Origin: Strigamia acuminata
Taxonomy: Eukaryota; Arthropoda; Chilopoda; Geophilomorpha; Linotaeniidae
Assembly (NCBI GenBank): GCA_949358305.1
Contig: OX442316.1
Coordinates: 372,001 to 436,000 of the forward strand
Reading direction: 5' to 3'
DNA: 64,000 nt
Position numbers and translations under genes: made by a program. This document shows, piece by piece, positions 32,828 through 46,800 of this stretch. The first letter of the stretch is position 1; each line of letters starts with the position of its first letter. Below the pieces are notes generated by a model, which made no database searches, was not told the origin of the DNA, and saw only the letters and a program-made list of their open reading frames with translations.

Positions 32828-35800
32828 GACTTTTGATCTCATCACAGTTGACTTAGCACAAACACCACAAGACCAATGTCTCTGAACGTTCAGAAATAGT
32901 GTTTAAACCTTAGTAGAAGGCTCCAATGTAAGTTTTAGAAACATCCAACCAATGATTTGGGAGAATAGACTTTGATCTCATCACAGTTGACTTAGCACAA
33001 ACACCACAAGACCAATGTCTCTGAATGTTCAGAAATAGTGTTTAAACCTTAGTAGAAGCCTTCAATGTAAGTTTTAGCAACATCCAAGCAATGATTTGGG
33101 AGAATAGACTTTTGATCTCATCACAGTTGACTTAGCACAAACACCACAAAACCAATGTTTCTGAATGTTCAGAAATAGTGTTTAAACCTTAGTAGAAGGC
33201 TCCAATGTAAGTTTTAGAAACATCCAACCAATGATTTGGGAGAATAGACTTTTGATCTCATCACAGTTGACTTAGCACAAACACCACAAGACCAATGTCT
33301 CTGAATGTTCAGAAATAGTGTTTAAACCTTAGTAGAAGGCTCCAATGTAAGTTTTAGAAACATCCAACCGATGATTTGGGAGAATTGACTTTTGATCTCA
33401 TCACAGTTGACTTAGCACAAACACCACAAGACCAATGTCTCTGAATGTTCAGAAATAGTGTTTAAACCTTAGTAGAAGGCTCCAATGTAAGTTTTAGAAA
33501 CATCCAACCAATGATTTGGGAGAATAGACTTTTGATCTCATCACAGTTGACTTAGCACAAACACCACAAGACCAATGTCTCTGAACGTTCAGAAATAGTG
33601 TTTAAACCTTAGTAGAAGCCTTCAATATAAGTTTTAGCAACACCCAAGCATTAAATTTTGAAAAAAAAATTTTGAGCTTATTTCACATCGCAGTTGACTT
33701 AGCACAAACACCACAAGACCAATGTCTCTGAATGTTCAAAAATAGTGTTTAAACCTTAGTAGAAGGCTCCAATGTAAGTTTTAGAAACATCCAACCAATG
33801 ATTTGGGAGAATAGACTTTTGATATCATCACAGTTGACTTAGCACAAACACCACAAGACCAATGTCTCTGAACGTTCAGAAATAGTGTTTAAACTTTAGT
33901 AGAAGGCTCCAATGTAAGTTTTAGAAACATCCAACCAATGATTTGGGAGAATAAACTTTTGATCTGATCACAGTTGACTTAGCACAAACACCACAAGTCC
34001 AATGTCTCTGAATGTTTAGAAATAGTGTTTAAACCTTAGTAGAAGCCTTCAATATAAGTTTTAGCAACACCCAAGCAATAAATTTTGAAAAAAAAATTTT
34101 GAGCTTATTTCACATCGCAGTTGACTTAGCACAAACACCACAAGACCTATGTCTCTGAATGTTCAGAAATAGTGTTTAAACCTTAGTAGAAGGCTCCAAT
34201 GTAAGTTTTAGAAACATCCAACCAATGATTTGGGAGAATAGACTTTTGATCTCATCACAGTTGACTTAGCACAAACACCACAAGTCCAATGTCTCTGAAT
34301 GTTTAGAAATAGTGTTTAAACCTTAGTAGAAGCCTTCAATATAAGTTTTAGCAACACCCAAGCAATAAATTTTGAAAAAAAAATTTTGAGCTTATTTCAC
34401 ATCGCAGTTGACTTAGCACAAACACCACAAGACCTATGTCTCTGAATGTTCAGAAATAGTGTTTAAACCTTAGTAGAAGGCTCCAATGTAAGTTTTAGAA
34501 ACATCCAACCAATGATTTGGGAGAATAGACTTTTGATCTCATCACAGTTGACTTAGCACAAACACCACAAGACCAATGTCTCTGAATGTTCAGAAATAGT
34601 GTTTAAACCTTAGTAGAAGGCTCCAATGTAAGTTTTAGAAACATCCAACCGATGATTTGGGAGAATTGACTTTTGATCTCATCACAGTTGACTTAGCACA
34701 AACACCACAAGACCAATGTCTCTGAATGTTCAGAAATAGTGTTTAAACCTTAGTAGAAGGCTCCAATGTAAGTTTTAGAAACATCCAACCAATGATTTGG
34801 GAGAATAGACTTTTGATCTCATCACAGTTGACTTAGCACAAACACCACAAGACCAATGTCTCTGAACGTTCAGAAATAGTGTTTAAACCTTAGTAGAAGC
34901 CTTCAATATAAGTTTTAGCAACACCCAAGCATTAAATTTTGAAAAAAAAATTTTGAGCTTATTTCACATCGCAGTTGACTTAGCACAAACACCACAAGAC
35001 CAATGTCTCTGAATGTTCAAAAATAGTGTTTAAACCTTAGTAGAAGGCTCCAATGTAAGTTTTAGAAACATCCAACCAATGATTTGGGAGAATAGACTTT
35101 TGATATCATCACAGTTGACTTAGCACAAACACCACAAGACCAATGTCTCTGAACGTTCAGAAATAGTGTTTAAACTTTAGTAGAAGGCTCCAATGTAAGT
35201 TTTAGAAACATCCAACCAATGATTTGGGAGAATAAACTTTTGATCTGATCACAGTTGACTTAGCACAAACACCACAAGTCCAATGTCTCTGAATGTTTAG
35301 AAATAGTGTTTAAACCTTAGTAGAAGCCTTCAATATAAGTTTTAGCAACACCCAAGCAATAAATTTTGAAAAAAAAATTTTGAGCTTATTTCACATCGCA
35401 GTTGACTTAGCACAAACACCACAAGACCTATGTCTCTGAATGTTCAGAAATAGTGTTTAAACCTTAGTAGAAGGCTCCAATGTAAGTTTTAGAAACATCC
35501 AACCAATGATTTGGGAGAATAGACTTTTGATCTCATCACAGTTGACTTAGCACAAACACCACAAGTCCAATGTCTCTGAATGTTTAGAAATAGTGTTTAA
35601 ACCTTAGTAGAAGCCTTCAATATAAGTTTTAGCAACACCCAAGCAATAAATTTTGAAAAAAAAATTTTGAGCTTATTTCACATCGCAGTTGACTTAGCAC
35701 AAACACCACAAGACCTATGTCTCTGAATGTTCAGAAATAGTGTTTAAACCTTAGTAGAAGGCTCCAATGTAAGTTTTAGAAACATCCAACCAATGATTTG

Positions 35801-38800
35801 GGAGAATAGACTTTTGATCTCATCACAGTTGACTTAGCACAAACACCACAAGACCAATGTTTCTGAATGTTCAGAAATAGTGTTTAAACCTTAGTAGAAG
35901 GCTCTAATGTAAGTTTTAGAAACATTCAACCGATGATTTGGGAGAATAGACTTTTGATCTCATCACAGTTGACTTAGCACAAACACCACAAGACCAATGT
36001 CTCTGAAAGTTCAGAAATAGTGTTTAAACCTTAGTAGAAGGCTCCAATGTAAGTTTTAGAAACATCCAACCGATGATTTGGTTGAATAGACTTTTGATCT
36101 CATCACAGTTGACTTAGCACAAACACCACAAGTCCAATGTCTCTGAATGTTCAGAAATAGTGTTTAAACCTTAGTAGAAGCCTTCAATATAAGTTTTAGC
36201 AACACCCAAGCATTAAATTTTGAAGAAAAAAATTTTGAGCTTATTTCACATCGCAGTTGACTTAGCACAAACACCACAAGACCAATGTCTCTAAATGTTC
36301 AGAAATAGTGTTTAAACCTTAGTAGAAGGCTCCAATGTAAGTTTTAGAAACATCCAACCAATGATTTGGGAGAATAGACTTTTGATCTCATCACAGTTGA
36401 CTTAGCACAAACACCACAAGACCAATGTCTCTGAATGTTCAGAAATAGTGTTTAAACCTTAGTAGAAGGCTTCAATGTAAGTTTTAGAAACATCCAACCA
36501 ATGATTTGGGAGAATAGACTTTGATCTCATCACAGTTGACTTAGCACAAACACCACAAGACCAATGTCTCTGAATGTTCAGAAATAGTGTTTAAACCTTA
36601 GTAGAAGGCTCCAATGTAAGTTTTAGAAACATCCAACCGATGATTTGGGAGAATCGACTTTTGATCTCATCACAGTTGACTTAGCACAAACACCACAAGA
36701 CCAATGTCTCTGAACGTTCAGAAATAGTGTTTAAACCTTAGTAGAAGGCTCCAATGTAAGTTTTAGAAACATCCAACCAATGATTTGGGAGAATAGACTT
36801 TTGATCTCATCACAGTTGACTTAGCACAAACACCACGAGACCAATGTCTCTGAATGTTCAGAAATAATGTTTAAACCTTAGTAGAAGCCTTCAATATAAG
36901 TTTTAGCAACACCCAAGCAATAAATTTTGAAAAAAAAATTTTGAGCTTATTTTACATCGCAGTTGACTTAGCACAAACACCACAAGACCAATGTCTCTAA
37001 ATGTTCAGAAATAGTGTTTAAACCTTAGTAGAAGGCTCCAATGTAAGTTTTAGAAACATCCAACCAATGATTTGGGAGAATAGACTTTTGATCTCATCAC
37101 AGTTGACTTAGCACAAACACCACAAGACCAATGTCTCTGAATGTTCAGAAATAGTGTTTAAACCTTAGTAGAAGGCTCCAATGTAAGTTTTAGAAACATC
37201 CAACCGATGATTTGGGAGAATCGACTTTTGATCTCATCACAGTTGACTTAGCACAAACACCACAAGACCAATGTCTCTGAACGTTCAGAAATAGTGTTTA
37301 AACCTTAGTAGAAGGCTCCAATGTAAGTTTTAGAAACATCCAACCAATGATTTGGGAGAATAGACTTTTGATCTCATCACAGTTGACTTAGCACAAACAC
37401 CACGAGACCAATGTCTCTGAATGTTCAGAAATAATGTTTAAACCTTAGTAGAAGCCTTCAATATAAGTTTTAGCAACACCCAAGCAATAAAATTTGAAAA
37501 AAAAATTTTGAGCTTATTTCACATCGCAGTTGACTTAGCACAAACACCACAAGACCAATGTCTCTGAATGTTCAGAAATAGTGTTTAAACCTTAGTAGAA
37601 GCCTTCAATGTAAGTTTTAGCAACATCCAAGCAATGATTTGGGAGAATAGACTTTTGATCTCATCACAGTTGACTTAGCACAAACACCACAAAACCAATG
37701 TTTCTGAATGTTCAGAAATAGTGTTTAAACCTTAGTAGAAGGCTCCAATGTAAGTTTTAGAAACATCCAACCAATGATTTGGGAGAATAGACTTTTGATC
37801 TCATCACAGTTGACTTAGCACAAACACCACAAGACCAATGTCTCTGAATGTTCAGAAATAGTGTTTAAACCTTAGTAGAAGGCTCCAATGTAAGTTTTAG
37901 AAACATCCAACCAATGATTTGGGAGAATAGACTTTTGATCTCATCACAGTTGACTTAGCACAAACACCACAAGACCAATGTCTCTGAATGTTCAGAAATA
38001 GTGTTTAAACCTTAGTAGAAGGCTCCAATGTAAGTTTTAGAAACATCCAACCAATGATTTGGGAGAATAAACTTTTGATCTGATCACAGTTGACTTAGCA
38101 CAAACACCACAAGTCCAATGTCTCTGAATGTTTAGAAATAGTGTTTAAACCTTAGTAGAAGCCTTCAATATAAGTTTTAGCAACACCCAAGCAATAAATT
38201 TTGAAAAAAAAATTTTGAGCTTATTTCACATTGCAGTTGACTTAGCACAAACACCACAAGACCAATGTCTCTGAATGTTCAGAAATAGTGTTTAAACCTT
38301 AGTAGAAGACTCCAATGTAAGTTTTAGAAACATCCAACCAATGATTTGGGAGAATAGACTTTTGATCTCATCACAGTTGACTTAGCACAAACACCACAAG
38401 TCCAATGTCTCTGAATGTTTAGAAATAGTGTTTAAACCTTAGTAGAAGCCTTCAATATAAGTTTTAGCAACACCCAAGCAATAAATTTTGAAAAAAAAAT
38501 TTTGAGCTTATTTCACATCGCAGTTGACTTAGCACAAACACCACAAGACCAATGTCTCTGAATGTTCAGAAATAGTGTTTAAACCTTAGTAGAAGGCTCC
38601 AATGTAAGTTTTAGAAACATCCAACCGATGATTTGGGCGAATAGACTTTTGATCTCATCACAGTTGACTTAGCACAAACACCACAAGACCAATGTCTCTG
38701 AATGTTCAGAAATAGTGTTTAAACCTTAGTAGAAGGCTCCAATGTAAGTTTTAGAAACATTCAACCGATGATTTGGGAGAATAGACTTTTGATCTCATCA

Positions 38801-40859
38801 CAGTTGACTTAGCACAAACACCACAAGACCAATGTCTCTGAACGTTCAGAAATAGTGTTTAAACTTTAGTAGAAGGCTCCAATGTAAGTTTTAGAAACAT
38901 CCAACCAATGATTTGGGAGAATAAACTTTTGATCTGATCACAGTTGACTTAGCACAAACACCACAAGTCCAATGTCTCTGAATGTTTAGAAATAGTGTTT
39001 AAACCTTAGTAGAAGCCTTCAATATAAGTTTTAGCAACACCCAAGCAATAAATTTTGAAAAAAAAATTTTGAGCTTATTTCACATTGCAGTTGACTTAGC
39101 ACAAACACCACAAGACCAATGTCTCTGAATGTTCAGAAATAGTGTTTAAACCTTAGTAGAAGGCTCCAATGTAAGTTTTAGAAACATCCAACCAATGATT
39201 TGGGAGAATAGACTTTTGATCTCATCACAGTTGACTTAGCACAAACACCACAAGACCAATGTCTCTAAATGTTCAGAAATAGTGTTTAAACCTTAGTAGA
39301 AGGCTCCAATGTAAGTTTTAGAAACATCCAACCAATGATTTGGGAGAATAGACTTTTGATCTCATCACAGTTGACTTAGCACAAACACCACAAGACCAAT
39401 GTCTCTAAATGTTCAGAAATAGTGTTTAAACCTTAGTAGAAGGCTCCAATGTAAGTTTTAGAAACATCCAACCAATGATTTGGGAGAATAGACTTTGATC
39501 TCATCACAGTTGACTTAGCACAAACACCACAAGACCAATGTCTCTGAATGTTCAGAAATAGTGTTTAAACCTTAGTAGAAGGCTCCAATGTAAGTTTTAG
39601 AAACATCCAACCGATGATTTGGGAGAATCGACTTTTGATCTCATCACAGTTGACTTAGCACAAACACCACAAGACCAATGTCTCTGAACGTTCAGAAATA
39701 GTGTTTAAACCTTAGTAGAAGGCTCCAATGTAAGTTTTAGAAACATCCAACCAATGATTTGGGAGAATAGACTTTTGATCTCATCACAGTTGACTTAGCA
39801 CAAACACCACGAGACCAATGTCTCTGAATGTTCAGAAATAATGTTTAAACCTTAGTAGAAGCCTTCAATATAAGTTTTAGCAACACCCAAGCAATAAATT
39901 TTGAAAAAAAAATTTTGAGCTTATTTCACATCGCAGTTGACTTAGCACAAACACCACAAGACCAATGTCTCTAAATGTTCAGAAATAGTGTTTAAACCTT
40001 AGTAGAAGGCTCCAATGTAAGTTTTAGAAACATCCAACCAATGATTTGGGAGAATAGACTTTTGATCTCATCACAGTTGACTTAGCACAAACACCACAAG
40101 ACCAATGTCTCTGAATGTTCAGAAATAGTGTTTAAACCTTAGTAGAAGGCTCCAATGTAAGTTTTAGAAACATCCAACCGATGATTTGGGAGAATCGACT
40201 TTTGATCTCATCACAGTTGACTTAGCACAAACACCACAAGACCAATGTCTCTGAACGTTCAGAAATAGTGTTTAAACCTTAGTAGAAGGCTCCAATGTAA
40301 GTTTTAGAAACATCCAACCAATGATTTGGGAGAATAGACTTTTGATCTCATCACAGTTGACTTAGCACAAACACCACGAGACCAATGTCTCTGAATGTTC
40401 AGAAATAATGTTTAAACCTTAGTAGAAGCCTTCAATATAAGTTTTAGCAACACCCAAGCAATAAAATTTGAAAAAAAAATTTTGAGCTTATTTCACATCG
40501 CAGTTGACTTAGCACAAACACCACAAGACCAATGTCTCTGAATGTTCAGAAATAGTGTTTAAACCTTAGTAGAAGCCTTCAATGTAAGTTTTAGCAACAT
40601 CCAAGCAATGATTTGGGAGAATAGACTTTTGATCTCATCACAGTTGACTTAGCACAAACACCACAAAACCAATGTTTCTGAATGTTCAGAAATAGTGTTT
40701 AAACCTTAGTAGAAGGCTCCAATGTAAGTTTTAGAAACATCCAACCAATGATTTGGGAGAATAGACTTTTGATCTCATCACAGTTGACTTAGCACAAACA
40801 CCACAAGACCAATGTCTCTGAATGTTCAGAAATAGTGTTTAAACCTTAGTAGAAGGCTC

Positions 40860-43800
40860 CAATGTAAGTTTTAGAAACATCCAACCAATGATTTGGGAGA
40901 ATAGACTTTTGATCTCATCACAGTTGACTTAGCACAAACACCACAAGACCAATGTCTCTGAATGTTCAGAAATAGTGTTTAAACCTTAGTAGAAGGCTCC
41001 AATGTAAGTTTTAGAAACATCCAACCAATGATTTGGGAGAATAAACTTTTGATCTGATCACAGTTGACTTAGCACAAACACCACAAGTCCAATGTCTCTG
41101 AATGTTTAGAAATAGTGTTTAAACCTTAGTAGAAGCCTTCAATATAAGTTTTAGCAACACCCAAGCAATAAATTTTGAAAAAAAAATTTTGAGCTTATTT
41201 CACATTGCAGTTGACTTAGCACAAACACCACAAGACCAATGTCTCTGAATGTTCAGAAATAGTGTTTAAACCTTAGTAGAAGACTCCAATGTAAGTTTTA
41301 GAAACATCCAACCAATGATTTGGGAGAATAGACTTTTGATCTCATCACAGTTGACTTAGCACAAACACCACAAGTCCAATGTCTTTGAATGTTTAGAAAT
41401 AGTGTTTAAACCTTAGTAGAAGCCTTCAATATAAGTTTTAGCAACACCCAAGCAATAAATTTTGAAAAAAAAATTTTGAGCTTATTTCACATCGCAGTTG
41501 ACTTAGCACAAACACCACAAGACCAATGTCTCTGAATGTTCAGAAATAGTGTTTAAACCTTAGTAGAAGGCTCCAATGTAAGTTTTAGAAACATCCAACC
41601 GATGATTTGGGCGAATAGACTTTTGATCTCATCACAGTTGACTTAGCACAAACACCACAAGACCAATGTCTCTGAATGTTCAGAAATAGTGTTTAAACCT
41701 TAGTAGAAGGCTCCAATGTAAGTTTTAGAAACATTCAACCGATGATTTGGGAGAATAGACTTTTGATCTCATCACAGTTGACTTAGCACAAACACCACAA
41801 GACCAATGTCTCTGAACGTTCAGAAATAGTGTTTAAACTTTAGTAGAAGGCTCCAATGTAAGTTTTAGAAACATCCAACCAATGATTTGGGAGAATAAAC
41901 TTTTGATCTGATCACAGTTGACTTAGCACAAACACCACAAGTCCAATGTCTCTGAATGTTTAGAAATAGTGTTTAAACCTTAGTAGAAGCCTTCAATATA
42001 AGTTTTAGCAACACCCAAGCAATAAATTTTGAAAAAAAAATTTTGAGCTTATTTCACATTGCAGTTGACTTAGCACAAACACCACAAGACCAATGTCTCT
42101 GAATGTTCAGAAATAGTGTTTAAACCTTAGTAGAAGGCTCCAATGTAAGTTTTAGAAACATCCAACCAATGATTTGGGAGAATAGACTTTTGATCTCATC
42201 ACAGTTGACTTAGCACAAACACCACAAGACCAATGTCTCTAAATGTTCAGAAATAGTGTTTAAACCTTAGTAGAAGGCTCCAATGTAAGTTTTAGAAACA
42301 TCCAACCAATGATTTGGGAGAATAGACTTTTGATCTCATCACAGTTGACTTAGCACAAACACCACAAGACCAATGTCTCTGAATGTTCAGAAATAGTGTT
42401 TAAACCTTAGTAGAAGGCTCCAATGTAAGTTTTAGAAACATCCAACCAATGATTTGGGAGAATAGACTTTGATCTCATCACAGTTGACTTAGCACAAACA
42501 CCACAAGACCAATGTCTCTGAATGTTCAGAAATAGTGTTTAAACCTTAGTAGAAGCCTTCAATGTAAGTTTTAGAAACATCCAACCAATGATTTGGGAGA
42601 ATAGACTTTTGATATCATCACAGTTGACTTAGCACAAACACCACAAGACCAATGTCTCTGAACGTTCAGAAATAGTGTTTAAACTTTAGTAGAAGGCTCC
42701 AATGTAAGTTTTAGAAACATCCAACCAATGATTTGGGAGAATAAACTTTTGATCTGATCACAGTTGACTTAGCACAAACACCACAAGTCCAATGTCTCTG
42801 AATGTTTAGAAATAGTGTTTAAACCTTAGTAGAAGCCTTCAATATAAGTTTTAGCAACACCCAAGCAATAAATTTTGAAAAAAAAATTTTGAGCTTATTT
42901 CACATCGCAGTTGACTTAGCACAAACACCACAAGACCTATGTCTCTGAATGTTCAGAAATAGTGTTTAAACCTTAGTAGAAGGCTCCAATGTAAGTTTTA
43001 GAAACATCCAACCAATGATTTGGGAGAATAGACTTTTGATCTCATCACAGTTGACTTAGCACAAACACCACAAGTCCAATGTCTCTGAATGTTTAGAAAT
43101 AGTGTTTAAACCTTAGTAGAAGCCTTCAATATAAGTTTTAGCAACACCCAAGCAATAAATTTTGAAAAAAAAATTTTGAGCTTATTTCACATCGCAGTTG
43201 ACTTAGCACAAACACCACAAGACCTATGTCTCTGAATGTTCAGAAATAGTGTTTAAACCTTAGTAGAAGGCTCCAATGTAAGTTTTAGAAACATCCAACC
43301 AATGATTTGGGAGAATAGACTTTTGATCTCATCACAGTTGACTTAGCACAAACACCACAAGTCCAATGTCTCTGAATGTTTAGAAATAGTGTTTAAACCT
43401 TAGTAGAAGCCTTCAATATAAGTTTTAGCAACACCCAAGCAATAAATTTTGAAAAAAAAATTTTGAGCTTATTTCACATCGCAGTTGACTTAGCACAAAC
43501 ACCACAAGACCTATGTCTCTGAATGTTCAGAAATAGTGTTTAAACCTTAGTAGAAGGCTCCAATGTAAGTTTTAGAAACATCCAACCAATGATTTGGGAG
43601 AATAGACTTTTGATCTCATCACAGTTGACTTAGCACAAACACCACAAGACCAATGTTTCTGAATGTTCAGAAATAGTGTTTAAACCTTAGTAGAAGGCTC
43701 TAATGTAAGTTTTAGAAACATTCAATCGATGATTTGGGAGAATAGACTTTTGATCTCATCACAGTTGACTTAGCACAAACACCACAAGACCAATGTCTCT

Positions 43801-46800
43801 GAAAGTTCAGAAATAGTGTTTAAACCTTAGTAGAAGGCTCCAATGTAAGTTTTAGAAACATCCAACCGATGATTTGGTTGAATAGACTTTTGATCTCATC
43901 ACAGTTGACTTAGCACAAACACCACAAGTCCAATGTCTCTGAATGTTCAGAAATAGTGTTTAAACCTTAGTAGAAGCCTTCAATATAAGTTTTAGCAACA
44001 CCCAAGCATTAAATTTTGAAGAAAAAAATTTTGAGCTTATTTCACATCGCAGTTGACTTAGCACAAACACCACAAGACCAATGTCTCTAAATGTTCAGAA
44101 ATAGTGTTTAAACCTTAGTAGAAGGCTCCAATGTAAGTTTTAGAAACATCCAACCAATGATTTGGGAGAATAGACTTTTGATCTCATCACAGTTGACTTA
44201 GCACAAACACCACAAGACCAATGTCTCTGAATGTTCAGAAATAGTGTTTAAACCTTAGTAGAAGGCTTCAATGTAAGTTTTAGAAACATCCAACCAATGA
44301 TTTGGGAGAATAGACTTTGATCTCATCACAGTTGATTTAGCACAAACACCACAAGACCAATGTCTCTGAATGTTCAGAAATAGTGTTTAAACCTTAGTAG
44401 AAGGCTCCAATGTAAGTTTTAGAAACATCCAACCGATGATTTGGGAGAATCGACTTTTGATCTCATCACAGTTGACTTAGCACAAACACCACAAGACCAA
44501 TGTCTCTGAACGTTCAGAAATAGTGTTTAAACCTTAGTAGAAGGCTCCAATGTAAGTTTTAGAAACATCCAACCAATGATTTGGGAGAATAGACTTTTGA
44601 TCTCATCACAGTTGACTTAGCACAAACACCACGAGACCAATGTCTCTGAATGTTCAGAAATAATGTTTAAACCTTAGTAGAAGCCTTCAATATAAGTTTT
44701 AGCAACACCCAAGCAATAAATTTTGAAAAAAAAATTTTGAGCTTATTTCACATCGCAGTTGACTTAGCACAAACACCACAAGACCAATGTCTCTAAATGT
44801 TCAGAAATAGTGTTTAAACCTTAGTAGAAGGCTCCAATGTAAGTTTTAGAAACATCCAACCAATGATTTGGGAGAATAGACTTTTGATCTCATCACAGTT
44901 GACTTAGCACAAACACCACAAGACCAATGTCTCTGAATGTTCAGAAATAGTGTTTAAACCTTAGTAGAAGGCTCCAATGTAAGTTTTAGAAACATCCAAC
45001 CAATGATTTGGGAGAATAAACTTTTGATCTGATCACAGTTGACTTAGCACAAACACCACAAGTCCAATGTCTCTGAATGTTTAGAAATAGTGTTTAAACC
45101 TTAGTAGAAGCCTTCAATATAAGTTTTAGCAACACCCAAGCAATAAATTTTGAAAAAAAAATTTTGAGCTTATTTCACATTGCAGTTGACTTAGCACAAA
45201 CACCACAAGACCAATGTCTCTGAATGTTCAGAAATAGTGTTTAAACCTTAGTAGAAGACTCCAATGTAAGTTTTAGAAACATCCAACCAATGATTTGGGA
45301 GAATAGACTTTTGATCTCATCACAGTTGACTTAGCACAAACACCACAAGTCCAATGTCTTTGAATGTTTAGAAATAGTGTTTAAACCTTAGTAGAAGCCT
45401 TCAATATAAGTTTTAGCAACACCCAAGCAATAAATTTTGAAAAAAAAATTTTGAGCTTATTTCACATCGCAGTTGACTTAGCACAAACACCACAAGACCA
45501 ATGTCTCTGAATGTTCAGAAATAGTGTTTAAACCTTAGTAGAAGGCTCCAATGTAAGTTTTAGAAACATCCAACCGATGATTTGGGCGAATAGACTTTTG
45601 ATCTCATCACAGTTGACTTAGCACAAACACCACAAGACCAATGTCTCTGAATGTTCAGAAATAGTGTTTAAACCTTAGTAGAAGGCTCCAATGTAAGTTT
45701 TAGAAACATTCAACCGATGATTTGGGAGAATAGACTTTTGATCTCATCACAGTTGACTTAGCACAAACACCACAAGACCAATGTCTCTGAACGTTCAGAA
45801 ATAGTGTTTAAACTTTAGTAGAAGGCTCCAATGTAAGTTTTAGAAACATCCAACCAATGATTTGGGAGAATAAACTTTTGATCTGATCACAGTTGACTTA
45901 GCACAAACACCACAAGTCCAATGTCTCTGAATGTTTAGAAATAGTGTTTAAACCTTAGTAGAAGCCTTCAATATAAGTTTTAGCAACACCCAAGCAATAA
46001 ATTTTGAAAAAAAAATTTTGAGCTTATTTCACATTGCAGTTGACTTAGCACAAACACCACAAGACCAATGTCTCTGAATGTTCAGAAATAGTGTTTAAAC
46101 CTTAGTAGAAGGCTCCAATGTAAGTTTTAGAAACATCCAACCAATGATTTGGGAGAATAGACTTTTGATCTCATCACAGTTGACTTAGCACAAACACCAC
46201 AAGACCAATGTCTCTAAATGTTCAGAAATAGTGTTTAAACCTTAGTAGAAGGCTCCAATGTAAGTTTTAGAAACATCCAACCAATGATTTGGGAGAATAG
46301 ACTTTTGATCTCATCACAGTTGACTTAGCACAAACACCACAAGACCAATGTCTCTGAATGTTCAGAAATAGTGTTTAAACCTTAGTAGAAGGCTCCAATG
46401 TAAGTTTTAGAAACATCCAACCAATGATTTGGGAGAATAGACTTTGATCTCATCACAGTTGACTTAGCACAAACACCACAAGACCAATGTCTCTGAATGT
46501 TCAGAAATAGTGTTTAAACCTTAGTAGAAGCCTTCAATGTAAGTTTTAGAAACATCCAACCAATGATTTGGGAGAATAGACTTTTGATATCATCACAGTT
46601 GACTTAGCACAAACACCACAAGACCAATGTCTCTGAACGTTCAGAAATAGTGTTTAAACTTTAGTAGAAGGCTCCAATGTAAGTTTTAGAAACATCCAAC
46701 CAATGATTTGGGAGAATAAACTTTTGATCTGATCACAGTTGACTTAGCACAAACACCACAAGTCCAATGTCTCTGAATGTTTAGAAATAGTGTTTAAACC

